Source: Arsenophonus nilaparvatae (GTDB lineage Bacteria > Pseudomonadota > Gammaproteobacteria > Enterobacterales > Enterobacteriaceae). Taken from it: 64,000 bases of DNA. This document shows, piece after piece, positions 29,391 through 38,245 of the stretch; the first letter of the stretch is position 1; every line of letters begins with the position of its first letter. Location: NCBI RefSeq assembly GCF_000757905.1, contig NZ_JRLH01000004.1. One strand, given 5' to 3'. The notes beneath the pieces are model-generated. The model was not told the origin of the DNA, searched no databases, and saw only the letters and a program-made list of their open reading frames with translations. A program made the translations under genes and the position numbers.

Positions 29391-30050
29391 TTATTTTTCT
29401 ATTTTCATTATGTTTAAAGCTTCGGAGGTTGAAACAAATCGGCAATCATTACATAAATAATCAATATATAATTTACCATTTAAATGATCTATTTCATGCT
29501 GAATAAGCCTAGCCAAAAATCCTTTTGCGTGAACACTTATTTTCTTACCTTCTAATGTATAAGCCTCATAATGTATTTCATTATAGCGATAAACTTCGCC
29601 GATCTTGTTTGGTACTGAAAAACAACCTTCCCAATCTTTAATTTGACCGGCATTTAATATAGGGGTATAAACCGGATTTATTAGTATCGTCGGTGATAAA
29701 GTATCATAAACATATTTACGTTTTTCTTTTGCCTCTGGAGGTATCTGAATAATTACGATTTTAAATGGATAACCAATTTGAGGTGCGGCTAAACCGGCTG
29801 GTTTTCCTAAAGGACTTTTTAAATTATGGAAAAATTTTTGCAAAGTAGAAATAAATTTTTTTTGCTTGCTATTTAGCGGCAATACTACAGATGTTGCTGA
29901 CTTGAGTAATATATTATGATCGTCTTCTTCAATAGTAACTAATCGTACTGTATCTTTCATATTATTACCTTTATTACTATTTGTTAATGCATAACAGAAA
30001 CCGATTTTATAAAGGAATAGTAGAATCACATACAAAAATATTTTCTTCAT
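29391..30050 (-). CDS. peptide deformylase-like protein with N-terminal hydrophobic leader
   Basis: Deformylases remove the N-formyl group from new proteins using Fe(II). All three family motifs are here: GLAAPQIG, EGCFS and HEIDH, with the metal-binding Cys and two His retained. Unusually, the first 25 residues (MKKIFLYVILLFLYKIGFCYA) look like a signal peptide or membrane anchor, which a cytosolic Def would not have. An internal ATG at residue 31 (MKDTVRLV) would remove it. The 219-residue full form is longer than E. coli Def (169). It is probably a paralogue, as it lacks the def-fmt context. Confidence 0.8.
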   Translation of the reverse strand: MKKIFLYVILLFLYKIGFCYALTNSNKGNNMKDTVRLVTIEEDDHNILLKSATSVVLPLNSKQKKFISTLQKFFHNLKSPLGKPAGLAAPQIGYPFKIVIIQIPPEAKEKRKYVYDTLSPTILINPVYTPILNAGQIKDWEGCFSVPNKIGEVYRYNEIHYEAYTLEGKKISVHAKGFLARLIQHEIDHLNGKLYIDYLCNDCRFVSTSEALNIMKIEK

Positions 30051-30206
30051 AATTGCTAATATTCTTTTAATTTATATAGGTGTCACTCAGAATAATGATT
30101 GATATCTGAATTGAATAATCAAGCGTATTTTTTACTCTTTATTATGTGTTTTAAGCGATATTTTATGATGAAATCGAAAATATCGCTCAATATCAAGATA
30201 ATTTAT

Positions 30207-31454
30207 TTATCTGACAACTATGTTTTTTAGCGGTGGAATAAAGCCGTAATCAAACTGTTTGATGACAAAAGTTCTATTACCAACAATTTTAATTTGCACA
30301 GTCGGTGCTTCGGTGCCACCGATACGAAACTTGTCACCACGACCAGGAACGTTATCGATGAATGAAGTGACAAGACCGTTAGGCATAACATAATGTGAGT
30401 AAGTCTGAAACGGTTGGGAAGATGGATTGCCTAACACTAAACCAGAACCGTTAAGTGGTGTATAAGGGCCGAATAATGAATCGCTGACAAAACCATAAAC
30501 ACCATCTGGACCTTTCAAACCATCGGCATAAGTGTATTGATGACTAATGGTAAAAAGATAATATTTACCATCTTTAAATACAAAATGTGGACGCTCTGTT
30601 TGATCATTTACACCTACGGCGGTGAGCAATGGAGGAAGTATTTCCCAATTATTTCCCGTGCTGTCTCTTGCCACTGCAAAACCAATACAACCAACTTGAT
30701 ACTTAGCGCCGCCCACATCCTCAAAACCTGGCGGCACATCGCCCATATCATCGCTGGAAATAATATGAGAGCCTCTATCACCGGCAACATTACCCTCAAA
30801 GACCATATAAAGATTGCCATCATTGGGATCAATGAAAGGGCAAGGATCGCAGAAATTCCAATACTCATTCTGTTCTTCTGTCTGATAATAAACGCCATCG
30901 GCAGAGAAAAGCGGGATAACCTTGTCAAAGCCACTTAGTTTTACACTATTATTGTCAGTTTGCACTTTACCACTAACTTTAGCGATAGTAGCGCCAGGTG
31001 TAACACAGGTATAATAAAGATCAATGTCACCGTTATCATTTAGTAAAATAGGAGTACCGGCCCACTCACGTTCTGTTGGTGATACGCCATCATTCATTAC
31101 TCGGCCACCGTATTGCCAACTCTTACTATTTCTGGCGTACCAAAAGCACATGCGGGCTCGGCCATGTCGATCATTCCAGTCTTTAACAATATCGTAATTA
31201 CCATTTTTGTCTTTAAATCGGTCGGGTTGTTTCACTGCCGTGAGAGTAAAAATAATCGACCAACCATCCACTGATACAATATTGCCTTCAAGATCTCGTA
31301 ATGGCATGGTATCCCAGATAAATAACTTTTCACTCATAACGGGGAAGTCAATATTGACCTTGGGTTGCGTTGTTGTTGGATCATCGAAATGAACCTTAAG
31401 TGCATCAGCTCGCGTCCAACAACTAGTAATAACTCTGTCTCTTAGTATGTCCAT
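30207..31454 (-). CDS. levansucrase, glycoside hydrolase family 68
   Basis: GH68 enzymes transfer fructose from sucrose onto a growing levan chain. The nucleophile motif is WDTMPLRD (near residue 48), and the acid/base region is QTERPHFVFKDGKYYLFTISH-like (QTERPH, about 283). The length (415) and lack of a signal peptide match Gram-negative levansucrases such as those of Erwinia and Pseudomonas. The transition-state-stabilising RDP motif reads FCDP here (NFCDPCPF), a Cys where Arg is expected; activity may be altered. It stands alone, without regulators or a sucrose PTS nearby. Confidence 0.88.
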   Translation of the reverse strand: MDILRDRVITSCWTRADALKVHFDDPTTTQPKVNIDFPVMSEKLFIWDTMPLRDLEGNIVSVDGWSIIFTLTAVKQPDRFKDKNGNYDIVKDWNDRHGRARMCFWYARNSKSWQYGGRVMNDGVSPTEREWAGTPILLNDNGDIDLYYTCVTPGATIAKVSGKVQTDNNSVKLSGFDKVIPLFSADGVYYQTEEQNEYWNFCDPCPFIDPNDGNLYMVFEGNVAGDRGSHIISSDDMGDVPPGFEDVGGAKYQVGCIGFAVARDSTGNNWEILPPLLTAVGVNDQTERPHFVFKDGKYYLFTISHQYTYADGLKGPDGVYGFVSDSLFGPYTPLNGSGLVLGNPSSQPFQTYSHYVMPNGLVTSFIDNVPGRGDKFRIGGTEAPTVQIKIVGNRTFVIKQFDYGFIPPLKNIVVR

Positions 31455-31826
31455 GATTTAAGTTAATCTCCTTATCTTTATAGGAGTCTTTAATCTAACA
31501 ATAAAAAAACAAATTTTTAACGTTAAAAAAATCTGTCGTCAACCACACAACAAAAAGGATAAAACGACGCGTTGCGGCTTAAAAAAGAAAAACGAGTGGT
31601 GATGTAGGTAGTGGTAAATATATTGAAATATCAAATAATCAACAAAAAATAACAAAAAATAGATGGTTGTTGCTATCTAACCTTGGTATAACGAGTTGAT
31701 GTTCCATTTTCAATGGATATTGATTTAAATAGCGCTAGTACTGAAGTACAAGGTAGAGATTTATAACGAAAACAGATCATTTTACCTCTATATAAATTAC
31801 TCAATCTTAAGTTTTAGGAGGTGTAT
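31455..31826. other. intergenic region between levansucrase and Ogr-like gene
   Basis: About 370 bp, AT-rich, between divergent genes. A strong ribosome site AGGAGG closes it on the plus side. No gene or clear remnant seen. Confidence 0.4.
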
Positions 31827-32015
31827 ATGATGCGTTGCCCTGTTTGTAAAAATACCGCTCATACTAGAACGAGCCGTTACTTAACTAACAAAACTAAGGA
31901 ATCTTATTATCAATGTCAAAATATAAGATGTTCTTGTACCTTTAAAACATTAGAAAGTTTAGCCAGAATAATTTCTGCTCCAGAGACAGAAGAAAATTTT
32001 ACTATTGTTACCTGA
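31827..32015 (+). CDS. orphan Ogr/Delta-type zinc-finger activator
   Basis: Ogr and Delta proteins of P2/P4 phages activate late promoters through RNA polymerase alpha. This 62-residue protein has the family pattern CPVCKNTAHTRTSRYLT then YQCQNIRCSCTF, with all four zinc cysteines. AGGAGG sits five to seven bases before the ATG. No other P2-like gene is nearby, so it is either a prophage leftover or a co-opted regulator. Confidence 0.75.
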   Translation: MMRCPVCKNTAHTRTSRYLTNKTKESYYQCQNIRCSCTFKTLESLARIISAPETEENFTIVT

Positions 32016-32150
32016 TAAGAATAATATTATGAAATATTCACTCATTAGCTTTAAAAGCTGTAAATCATTACTTAAAAATGAGTAAAAATTAAGCAGAAGA
32101 TTAGCCCCCGTTATAAGGGGCATTGTTAAATATTTTTTTATAATTGATGA

Positions 32151-32363
32151 TTACTCTTTAACTATTACGCTGTTATTAATTAAAGTGACAATATTATTTT
32201 TGCTAATTTTACAGCGTTTACGGGTTTCAATTTCACCATCAACTTTTACATCACCTTGGGCGATAAGTGCTTTGGCTGCGGCGCCGCTATCCACCCAACC
32301 TTGCAATTTCAATAAATCACATAATTTAATATAAGGCTGCCCATTTAGATGAAAGGTTTCCAT
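32151..32363 (-). CDS. ybcJ: S4-domain RNA-binding protein YbcJ
   Basis: A 70-residue single S4 domain with the RNA-binding surface (LLKLQGWVDSGAAAKALIAQG, then VDGEIETRKRCK). The E. coli homologue has 70 residues and lies beside folD. It begins 8 bp after the folD stop on the same strand, so the two are probably co-transcribed. Confidence 0.92.
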   Translation of the reverse strand: METFHLNGQPYIKLCDLLKLQGWVDSGAAAKALIAQGDVKVDGEIETRKRCKISKNNIVTLINNSVIVKE

Positions 32364-32371
32364 TTTATCGC

Positions 32372-33244
32372 CTACTGGTTAGTATTTTGAATATCATGAT
32401 ATTCTTCACAAGATTGTAAGGTATTTTGCATAAGTGTTGCCACTGTCATTGGGCCAACGCCACCAGGCACAGGAGTGATCCAGCTAGCGCGTTGTTGTGC
32501 TTCTTGATAGCAGACATCGCCAGTAACTGTGCCATTTTCAAGCCGATTAATTCCCACATCCATAATAATGGCACCCGATTTTATCCATTCACCGGGAATA
32601 AAATTTGGTTTACCAACAGCGACAACTAATAAATCAGCCTGCTCTATATGTTGACGTAAATTAGTAGTAAAGCGGTGGGTGACAGTAGTTGTACAACCAG
32701 CAAGTAACAATTCCAGGCTCATTGGGCGACCTACGATATTTGAAGCACCAACAATAACTGCATTTAAACCAAGTAGATTAATTTGGTAGCGCTCAAGTAA
32801 GGTAATAATGCCGCGAGGTGTACAAGGGCGTAGTCTTGGGGCTCGTTGGCAAAGACGGCCTATGTTATAAGGATGAAAACCGTCAACATCTTTGTCTGGA
32901 TGTATATGTTCTAGTATCTTGATATAGTCAATAGTTTTGGGCAGTGGTAATTGAATCAGGATGCCATCAATTGCCTTGTCATTATTAAGTTGATCAATTA
33001 ATTGTAAAAGTTCAGACTCAGTGGTTTTTTCCGCTAAATCATATGAGCGAGAAACAAAACCAACCGCTTCACAAGTACGACGTTTACTGTTTACGTAGAT
33101 CTGTGAAGCCGGATCATTACCGACTAAAATGACTGCAAGTCCGGGAGCTCGCTTGCCTAGTGAAAGTCTCAATTTAACTTTTTCGGCAATTTCCTGTTTG
33201 ATTGTTTCGGAAATCATTTTTCCGTCAATAATTTTTGCTGACAT
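32372..33244 (-). CDS. folD: bifunctional methylene-THF dehydrogenase/cyclohydrolase
   Basis: FolD interconverts 5,10-methylene-THF and 10-formyl-THF in one-carbon metabolism. Seen: the catalytic YVNSKRRTCE (Lys), GILIQLPLP, the NADP-binding VVGASNIVGRPMSLELL, and PVPGGVGPMTVATLMQNT at the end. Length is 290 (E. coli 288). Confidence 0.97.
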   Translation of the reverse strand: MSAKIIDGKMISETIKQEIAEKVKLRLSLGKRAPGLAVILVGNDPASQIYVNSKRRTCEAVGFVSRSYDLAEKTTESELLQLIDQLNNDKAIDGILIQLPLPKTIDYIKILEHIHPDKDVDGFHPYNIGRLCQRAPRLRPCTPRGIITLLERYQINLLGLNAVIVGASNIVGRPMSLELLLAGCTTTVTHRFTTNLRQHIEQADLLVVAVGKPNFIPGEWIKSGAIIMDVGINRLENGTVTGDVCYQEAQQRASWITPVPGGVGPMTVATLMQNTLQSCEEYHDIQNTNQ

Positions 33245-33431
33245 TTATTTCATTAATCCATAAAAACATTGTGATACTGCTATTTTGTCAGAAGAAAGCG
33301 ATGCTGTCAGTTTTATTAGTAGTCAGAAAATGAGCAGATAGATAAGTTGTCATTGAAAAGACGTTGACTCAGTGCTCAGCAACCGTATAATCCAACGACA
33401 TTATTTTATTATTGAATAAGCGTTTTTCTAA

Positions 33432-33508
33432 GCGCCCTTAGCTCAGCTGGATAGAGCAACGGCCTTCTAAGCCGTAGGTCACAGGTTCGAATCCTGTAGG
33501 GCGTACCA
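33432..33508 (+). tRNA. argU: tRNA-Arg (anticodon TCT)
   Basis: A complete cloverleaf: acceptor GCGCCCT paired with AGGGCGT, D-arm AGCTCAGCTGGATAGAGC, anticodon arm CGGCC-TTCTAAG-CCG-type with TCT, T-arm ACAGGTTCGAATCCTGT, and an encoded CCA at 33506-33508. It is the argU equivalent next to folD. An integrase fragment lies 15 bp away, so its 3' end is the likely attachment site of the accessory region. Confidence 0.97.
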
Positions 33509-33522
33509 GTTATTTCAATGGG

Positions 33523-33816
33523 TTACGATTTAATTATCTTTTCATTGAATACTCCTTGTGTCGTATTTGTGTCGTTATCTCTAAAAATGGTATCTATTTT
33601 ACGGGCATGCTCAGTTAAATGATTAGGGGCTAAATGTGCGTAGCGTCTTACCATCTCAATACTTTCCCAACCTCCCATCTCTTGTAATACTGAAAGCGGA
33701 ACACCTGACTGAATTAACCAGCTAGCCCAAGTGTGTCTCAGATCGTGAAAACGAAAGTTTTCTATACCTGCTCGGTTTAGTGCGGCTCTCCAGGCAGTGT
33801 TAGAATCAACCCTCAT
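33523..33816 (-). pseudogene. tyrosine integrase, C-terminal fragment
   Basis: Only the catalytic end of a phage-type integrase remains (97 codons of about 350-400). It has FHDLRHTWASW with the HxxR residues, GGWESIEMVRRYAHL with the active Tyr, and the LAPNHL tail. The N-terminal DNA-binding domain and first catalytic Arg are missing, and no upstream frame continues it. Its position against tRNA-Arg fits DLP12-type integrases that use argU. It may have belonged to an earlier element at this site. Confidence 0.8.
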
Positions 33817-34143
33817 CCAAAAGTAGTCGCTGTGCTCACTTGATTTTTAATCAATTGCAAAAATACTTTTCAGCTGGCTATTTGTGCAGAATGGAAAAAA
33901 GCTAATAAAAAATTTAATTAAATCTATTGGTAGAGGTCGCAAGAATGTAACGCCTAGTTTTAAAGGGATATTAATGGTTTGGATATTGTTAGGTTTTATT
34001 GTTGTTGGCAGTAATTTTACACTTTAATATGAAAGTTAATTGAATTGATATTATAGAACGCTGAGAGAGCCGTTTTACTATTGCTGATACTCAGAGAGAT
34101 TGATAGTTGGTTATTTTAATTTTTGCCAAGTTAGCATGTAAGT
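33817..34143. other. junction region after the integrase fragment
   Basis: About 330 bp. A plus-strand frame around 33904-34026 reads KSIGRGRKNVTPSFKGILMV followed by a hydrophobic stretch ending GSNFTL. It looks like the tail of a small membrane protein with no plausible start. I cannot name it. Confidence 0.3.
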
Positions 34144-34746
34144 TTAATAATATGTGTGATTAATAATATGTTTAAGCGCCCAATCATACATCATTTCTAT
34201 TTTATCATCTAGTGAGTCTTTGGTGTCATTATCTCCAGAGTAGTACTCTGTATATTTGTTAGTAAAATCTATTGGATAAAATGGGTCGGTCTCTTTATCA
34301 TATAGAATATTATTACAGCGTAAATCATCATGCATTATCTCTTTATCGCCTAAATCACAGATCATATGTTGAAAACGTTCCTGTGCACTCAGCGGAAATA
34401 TTTTATCTTTAATGCTAGTGATTGTTACTCCAGATACTTTATACATTCTAATATAAAATGTATCACCACTTTCTATTAGCGCGGCAGCTCCTTCTCCGTA
34501 ATATTTATTAAAACAGTTTACTTCTTCTCTGGCGCAGGATTCTGTTCTATGTCTATCAATTAAATTATATAGTTTTTTTAATATGAAATTTTTATTATTG
34601 GCATCAAAATATGTTTTCCCGTGAAGTCCTTCTCCGATTAGTTCTCCTAGTTTTATATTTTTATTTTCTATATCATTTTCTTTTTGTAATGCGGCAGATA
34701 TGCTGAACTGATTATGATTAAAAACATTCAATATTTCTTTTGGCAT
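34144..34746 (-). CDS. OspG-like type III effector kinase
   Basis: It closely resembles Shigella OspG, a small secreted kinase that binds host E2~ubiquitin and dampens NF-kB signalling. Shared landmarks in order: LGELIGEGLHGKTYFD (glycine loop), FILKKLY (ATP-binding Lys), the middle segment FYIRMYKVSGV, IMHDDLRCNNILYD (catalytic HxDxxxxN), and YPIDFTNKYTEYY (DFG equivalent). Length is 200 against 196 for OspG. Like OspG it lacks much of the kinase C-lobe. The gene is AT-rich and isolated. No secretion apparatus is in the window, so export is inferred from the homologue. It could alternatively be an NleH-like relative. Confidence 0.85.
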   Translation of the reverse strand: MPKEILNVFNHNQFSISAALQKENDIENKNIKLGELIGEGLHGKTYFDANNKNFILKKLYNLIDRHRTESCAREEVNCFNKYYGEGAAALIESGDTFYIRMYKVSGVTITSIKDKIFPLSAQERFQHMICDLGDKEIMHDDLRCNNILYDKETDPFYPIDFTNKYTEYYSGDNDTKDSLDDKIEMMYDWALKHIINHTYY

Positions 34747-34972
34747 ATATTCACCATTTATATAATTATGTTATTTTAATGAAAATTAATCATAAAAAAT
34801 GTTTTTTATGAAACAATTTTATTTTATTAACTAACATTATTGCAATTGACGTATAATAATGATTTATATGTAAATTTTCATAATTACACAATTAAATTTA
34901 ATAGTGGCTGTTAATTATAGTATGTGATGCTACATATTTAAGCGATATCAATAATTAAAGTATTATAAGACT

Positions 34973-35028
34973 TTATTACTTATTACTTATTACTTATTAC
35001 TTATTACTTATTACTTATTACTTATTAT
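34973..35028. repeat. 7-bp tandem repeat (TTATTAC), seven perfect copies plus one variant
   Basis: Seven perfect TTATTAC units run from 34973 to 35021, followed by one unit ending TTATTAT. A heptamer array can change length by slipped-strand mispairing. It lies about 230 bp upstream of the OspG-like start and about 610 bp upstream of the SifA-like start, in the 890-bp gap (34747-35638) separating these divergent genes. No open frame crosses it, so any effect would be on promoter spacing. Confidence 0.95.
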
Positions 35029-35533
35029 TTAGATGTTGATAATTTTTTATTATCAATAAAAATTTTTTGAGTATTTTATTTTCTCTATACTTAAATGGAT
35101 TTATATGCTGTTAAAGCAAGTTTTAAATTAATTTATAACAATTAAGATAAATGTTTTAATATAAAAGATATCATAAAAAAGGTGTCTGTAATATATTTAA
35201 CGGTTACTTATAGTTAAGTTGAAATTTTGGATTTTAGTTGTGTATTACTTTTTTGTTGTTAGTGCATATATAATTTACCAAAGTGAAATATACTAATTAG
35301 TTTATATTTTTGCAATAAAAAATGGGAAAATATTAAATTAATATTCTTCTATACTTTTGTATTTACCTAAAGAATGAAGACAATCTGTATAAAGCAGAGC
35401 TATTTAAATTCTTTGATAACTTGTTGTTGCTGCTTTTACCAAAAAACGCCGCAAATCCTTGTTATTTATCTTGGAGAGGATGTTAATAGTACAATAAAAA
35501 CCAATTTTGGTTGTTCACTAAATAGAACATAGA

Positions 35534-35548
35534 TACAGTAATACTGTA
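35534..35548. promoter_or_regulatory. perfect 15-bp dyad, candidate operator
   Basis: TACAGTA and TACTGTA flank a single central A, about 90 bp upstream of the SifA-like start. It is not a LexA box (no CTG-N10-CAG). I cannot assign a regulator. Confidence 0.35.
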
Positions 35549-35638
35549 CCTATGTATCAAATTTTTTAATTAAAATTAATTTATTTTAAATTATGAAGAA
35601 TATAATTTTAACATCAGAGAATAAGTAGGAATTTAATC

Positions 35639-36055
35639 ATGAGTTTATCTATTGGAAATGGTTTTTTTATAAGAGAAAAGATAACTATTGGCGATATTAG
35701 AGAAATACAAAAAAATAATTCGTCTATTCAATTAACATTATGGGAAAAAATAAAGGATTTCTTTTTTTCCACGGGAAAAGAAGAAGCTTATTCTTGTGTG
35801 GCAAAATTAAATAACTCTTTAGCAGAATTAAATTCTAAAGAAGCAACAAAAAATTTTTTAAAATTAAAATCTTTAGCATCTGAAGGACATAAAAATCACT
35901 TTCTAGAATACGGCTATCATGATAAATTTAGTGAAAAAATAAAAACTTTTGAGTTAAAAGACGATAGCTGGAATACTTTAATAAAATTTTCATATTCAAG
36001 TGATGGAGATTTTTTTTCATATCAATTTTTACATATAAAAATAACTAACTTATAA
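35639..36055 (+). CDS. SifA N-terminal-domain-like protein (candidate type III effector)
   Basis: The start and translocation region match Salmonella SifA closely. Both have an IGNGF segment near residue 5, and both then have LWEKIKDFFFSTGK with a Cys eleven to twelve residues later. WEK(I/M)xxFF is the conserved translocation motif of SPI-2 effectors. The product is 138 residues, about the size of SifA's N-terminal domain that binds the host protein SKIP. SifA's C-terminal GEF-like domain and CaaX box are absent. TAGGAA precedes the ATG. Stand-alone domain or truncated effector are both possible. Confidence 0.85.
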   Translation: MSLSIGNGFFIREKITIGDIREIQKNNSSIQLTLWEKIKDFFFSTGKEEAYSCVAKLNNSLAELNSKEATKNFLKLKSLASEGHKNHFLEYGYHDKFSEKIKTFELKDDSWNTLIKFSYSSDGDFFSYQFLHIKITNL

Positions 36056-36841
36056 ATTCAAAAAACTGTTTCTGGCTAAAAATAATATGACTTAATTATG
36101 TCGCTAAATCTAATTGATTATAGCGGCAATTTTTTATTAACTATCTAAGCAATAAAATTTGCTAAAGAAAGTTAAGTTCTCCTAAAAGAAGAAACAGTGA
36201 ATATTTTAAGTAATAATTTGATAATTCATCCTCTCATCACTAAATAAAACATATTTAAACTTAATCAGGGAATACTTTTTTTACTGTTAAAGTTTAAAAT
36301 CACTGCGTATTAGCTAAATTGTCGTTGATTGTGTTTGTAGGAATACAATTATCAGGGTCGTCAAAACGTATAAAACATTTAGTGCTTGATTTTCTATTTG
36401 TATCTTTAGTTATATTGCCATTTTCAGCTAATGATAAATAACTAAAGGATAAAAAAACGTAACGATAAGAATTTCTTACAATGATTGCATAATTTACGTT
36501 CCATAGATAAATGAAATTTATTAACCAATAATACGCAACTTATATGGTCACTCAATAGCAGTTAGTGTAAAGGCAATAAAATTCTATCAAGATGTAAGTA
36601 TTGTATTTTTTATATAACTTTTTACACTACCAGTGTGAGAGACTATTTGGTAGTTAACCAATAAAAATTTTCTTAATACTAAATATAAAATAAAGGGTAA
36701 ATCTCATATTATTTGGCATCCATTTTTCCTGTTGTAAAAGAGGTGGGCTAAGATAAAAGTGCTAGCGGAAATGGTTGGAAGTATAAGTTTCATTAGCCAC
36801 AGCTGGTAGCTGTGGCTGTTCGGAAGATAAGAAAGAAGTTG
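36056..36841. other. AT-rich gap with one weak minus-strand frame
   Basis: About 790 bp. On the minus strand a frame of about 60 codons (36300-36479) reads RNSYRYVFLSFSYLSLAENG and ends NTINDNLANTQ. It begins with a hydrophobic, signal-like stretch but has no standard start codon. It could be a decayed small secreted protein. Otherwise nothing is recognisable. Confidence 0.3.
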
Positions 36842-38074
36842 TTAAAGTTGTTTAATCGTGGATGTTTCTTCTTTTCGGGGGAGTTTATAAGTAAAAAACG
36901 TAGCTAAAAGCAACCAGCATAACCCGCAAAATAAATTTAGCAAATTAAAGGCACCTTCATCTCTCCATAGATAAACTATTTTGGCAAGCTCTATGCCTAA
37001 AATAAATATTACCATGTTAATGATGCCCATAGCGGCAGAAACAGTGCCTTTGCTGACATCACTGGAAAATAAGGTTAATCGGATTAAACAGGCGTTCGTC
37101 ATTCCAAGCCCGAATGCGTATACAGTTAGACCCGCAGTTATCCATAGGTAAGCGCCTGATGAGAAAAATATTGAACTGGCAGCTATTATCAGACCAATGA
37201 TTATCGGTTTACCACCAAATTTAATTAACTGAACTAAAGTTTTTTTTCCAGTTAGACGGCTTAATGTTAGGTTCCCAATAATTAATCCACCGAAAACTGG
37301 TATTTGTAATAATCCATAGATCAGCATTGAGAGCTGTTCTCCACTTATGATAATAACAGGGGAGAGTGCTATCCAAGCTAGTAGCGGTACGGCGGCAAAT
37401 CCTATTGCAAGTGCGCCGCTGATAAAATGCTGATTCTTCAGTACCTGTTTATAATCACGCCATAAATGGGGAAAAGATAATGTTTCCGCTTTTTGCGTTA
37501 CGGTTTCTGGCATGAAGAAGAATAAGCCGACGAATGCGATCAAAGCTAAAATAGCAAAAATAATAAATATGCCTTGCCAGGGAAGGATATTGATTAAGGT
37601 AGCGCCTGCCAATGGCCCCAGTAATGGCGCTATCAAAGCCACATTGGCCATTAGTGCAATAATTTTGACGCAGACGGTTTCGTTGAAAGCCTCTTGAATA
37701 GTTGCATAGCCAACTGAACCGATAAAGCACAGCCCAATGCCTTGTAAGAATCGCATGGCAATGAATTGCTCAATATTCGAAACGAGCAAAATGGCTAAAC
37801 AGCTAATAATAAAGAACAAGACGCCAATAAGCATAATTGGACGTCGACCACGTCTGTCTGATAATGGGCCAAACAACCATTGTAAGAAGACGCCCCCAGC
37901 CAGAAATGCTGTCATGGAGGTGGGGATCCATTTTATGCCAGCATTGAAATTTGCTACCACTTCTAACATGGCGGGTTGGATCATATCGTTAGCGATGTAC
38001 ACGCTAAATTCAAATAACGTTAAACTTAACGGAAAAAATATACGTTCTGACTTTGACAAAGAGGATGTGCGCAT
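36842..38074 (-). CDS. mdfA: multidrug efflux MFS transporter MdfA
   Basis: MdfA is a proton-coupled multidrug exporter with 12 membrane helices. The match to E. coli MdfA is strong, including YIANDMIQPAMLEVV with the essential acidic residue in helix 1, GPLSDRRGRRPIML (motif A), FLQGIGLCFIGSVGYATIQE, and ALMANVALIAPLLGPLAG (motif C). I chose the internal ATG (MRTSSLSKSERIF); the longer frame starts at a TTG. Length is about 410, as in E. coli. It lies within the accessory stretch, so acquisition is possible. Confidence 0.92.
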   Translation of the reverse strand: MRTSSLSKSERIFFPLSLTLFEFSVYIANDMIQPAMLEVVANFNAGIKWIPTSMTAFLAGGVFLQWLFGPLSDRRGRRPIMLIGVLFFIISCLAILLVSNIEQFIAMRFLQGIGLCFIGSVGYATIQEAFNETVCVKIIALMANVALIAPLLGPLAGATLINILPWQGIFIIFAILALIAFVGLFFFMPETVTQKAETLSFPHLWRDYKQVLKNQHFISGALAIGFAAVPLLAWIALSPVIIISGEQLSMLIYGLLQIPVFGGLIIGNLTLSRLTGKKTLVQLIKFGGKPIIIGLIIAASSIFFSSGAYLWITAGLTVYAFGLGMTNACLIRLTLFSSDVSKGTVSAAMGIINMVIFILGIELAKIVYLWRDEGAFNLLNLFCGLCWLLLATFFTYKLPRKEETSTIKQL

Positions 38075-38245
38075 GAATTTATTCTTATTAAAATAGGTAA
38101 CTGTATGGCCCGCTTTGAGTATTGATACAATAGTCAATAACGGATAGGTGTGATTTTATTTCAATTAGTATAACAAAATCCAGTCTCTTTTATCGCACAG
38201 TAGATTAAGGTAAGCATGGAATTTTAGTGTTGTTATTACCCTATA

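Noticed and set aside
33432..33508. Exact att core in tRNA-Arg
   Set aside because: The matching copy at the far end of the accessory region is outside the window, so the core cannot be defined.
34973..35028. CRISPR-like repeat
   Set aside because: A continuous heptamer tandem repeat without spacers.
35534..35548. LexA box
   Set aside because: The dyad has ACAGTAATACTGT, not the CTG-N10-CAG arrangement.
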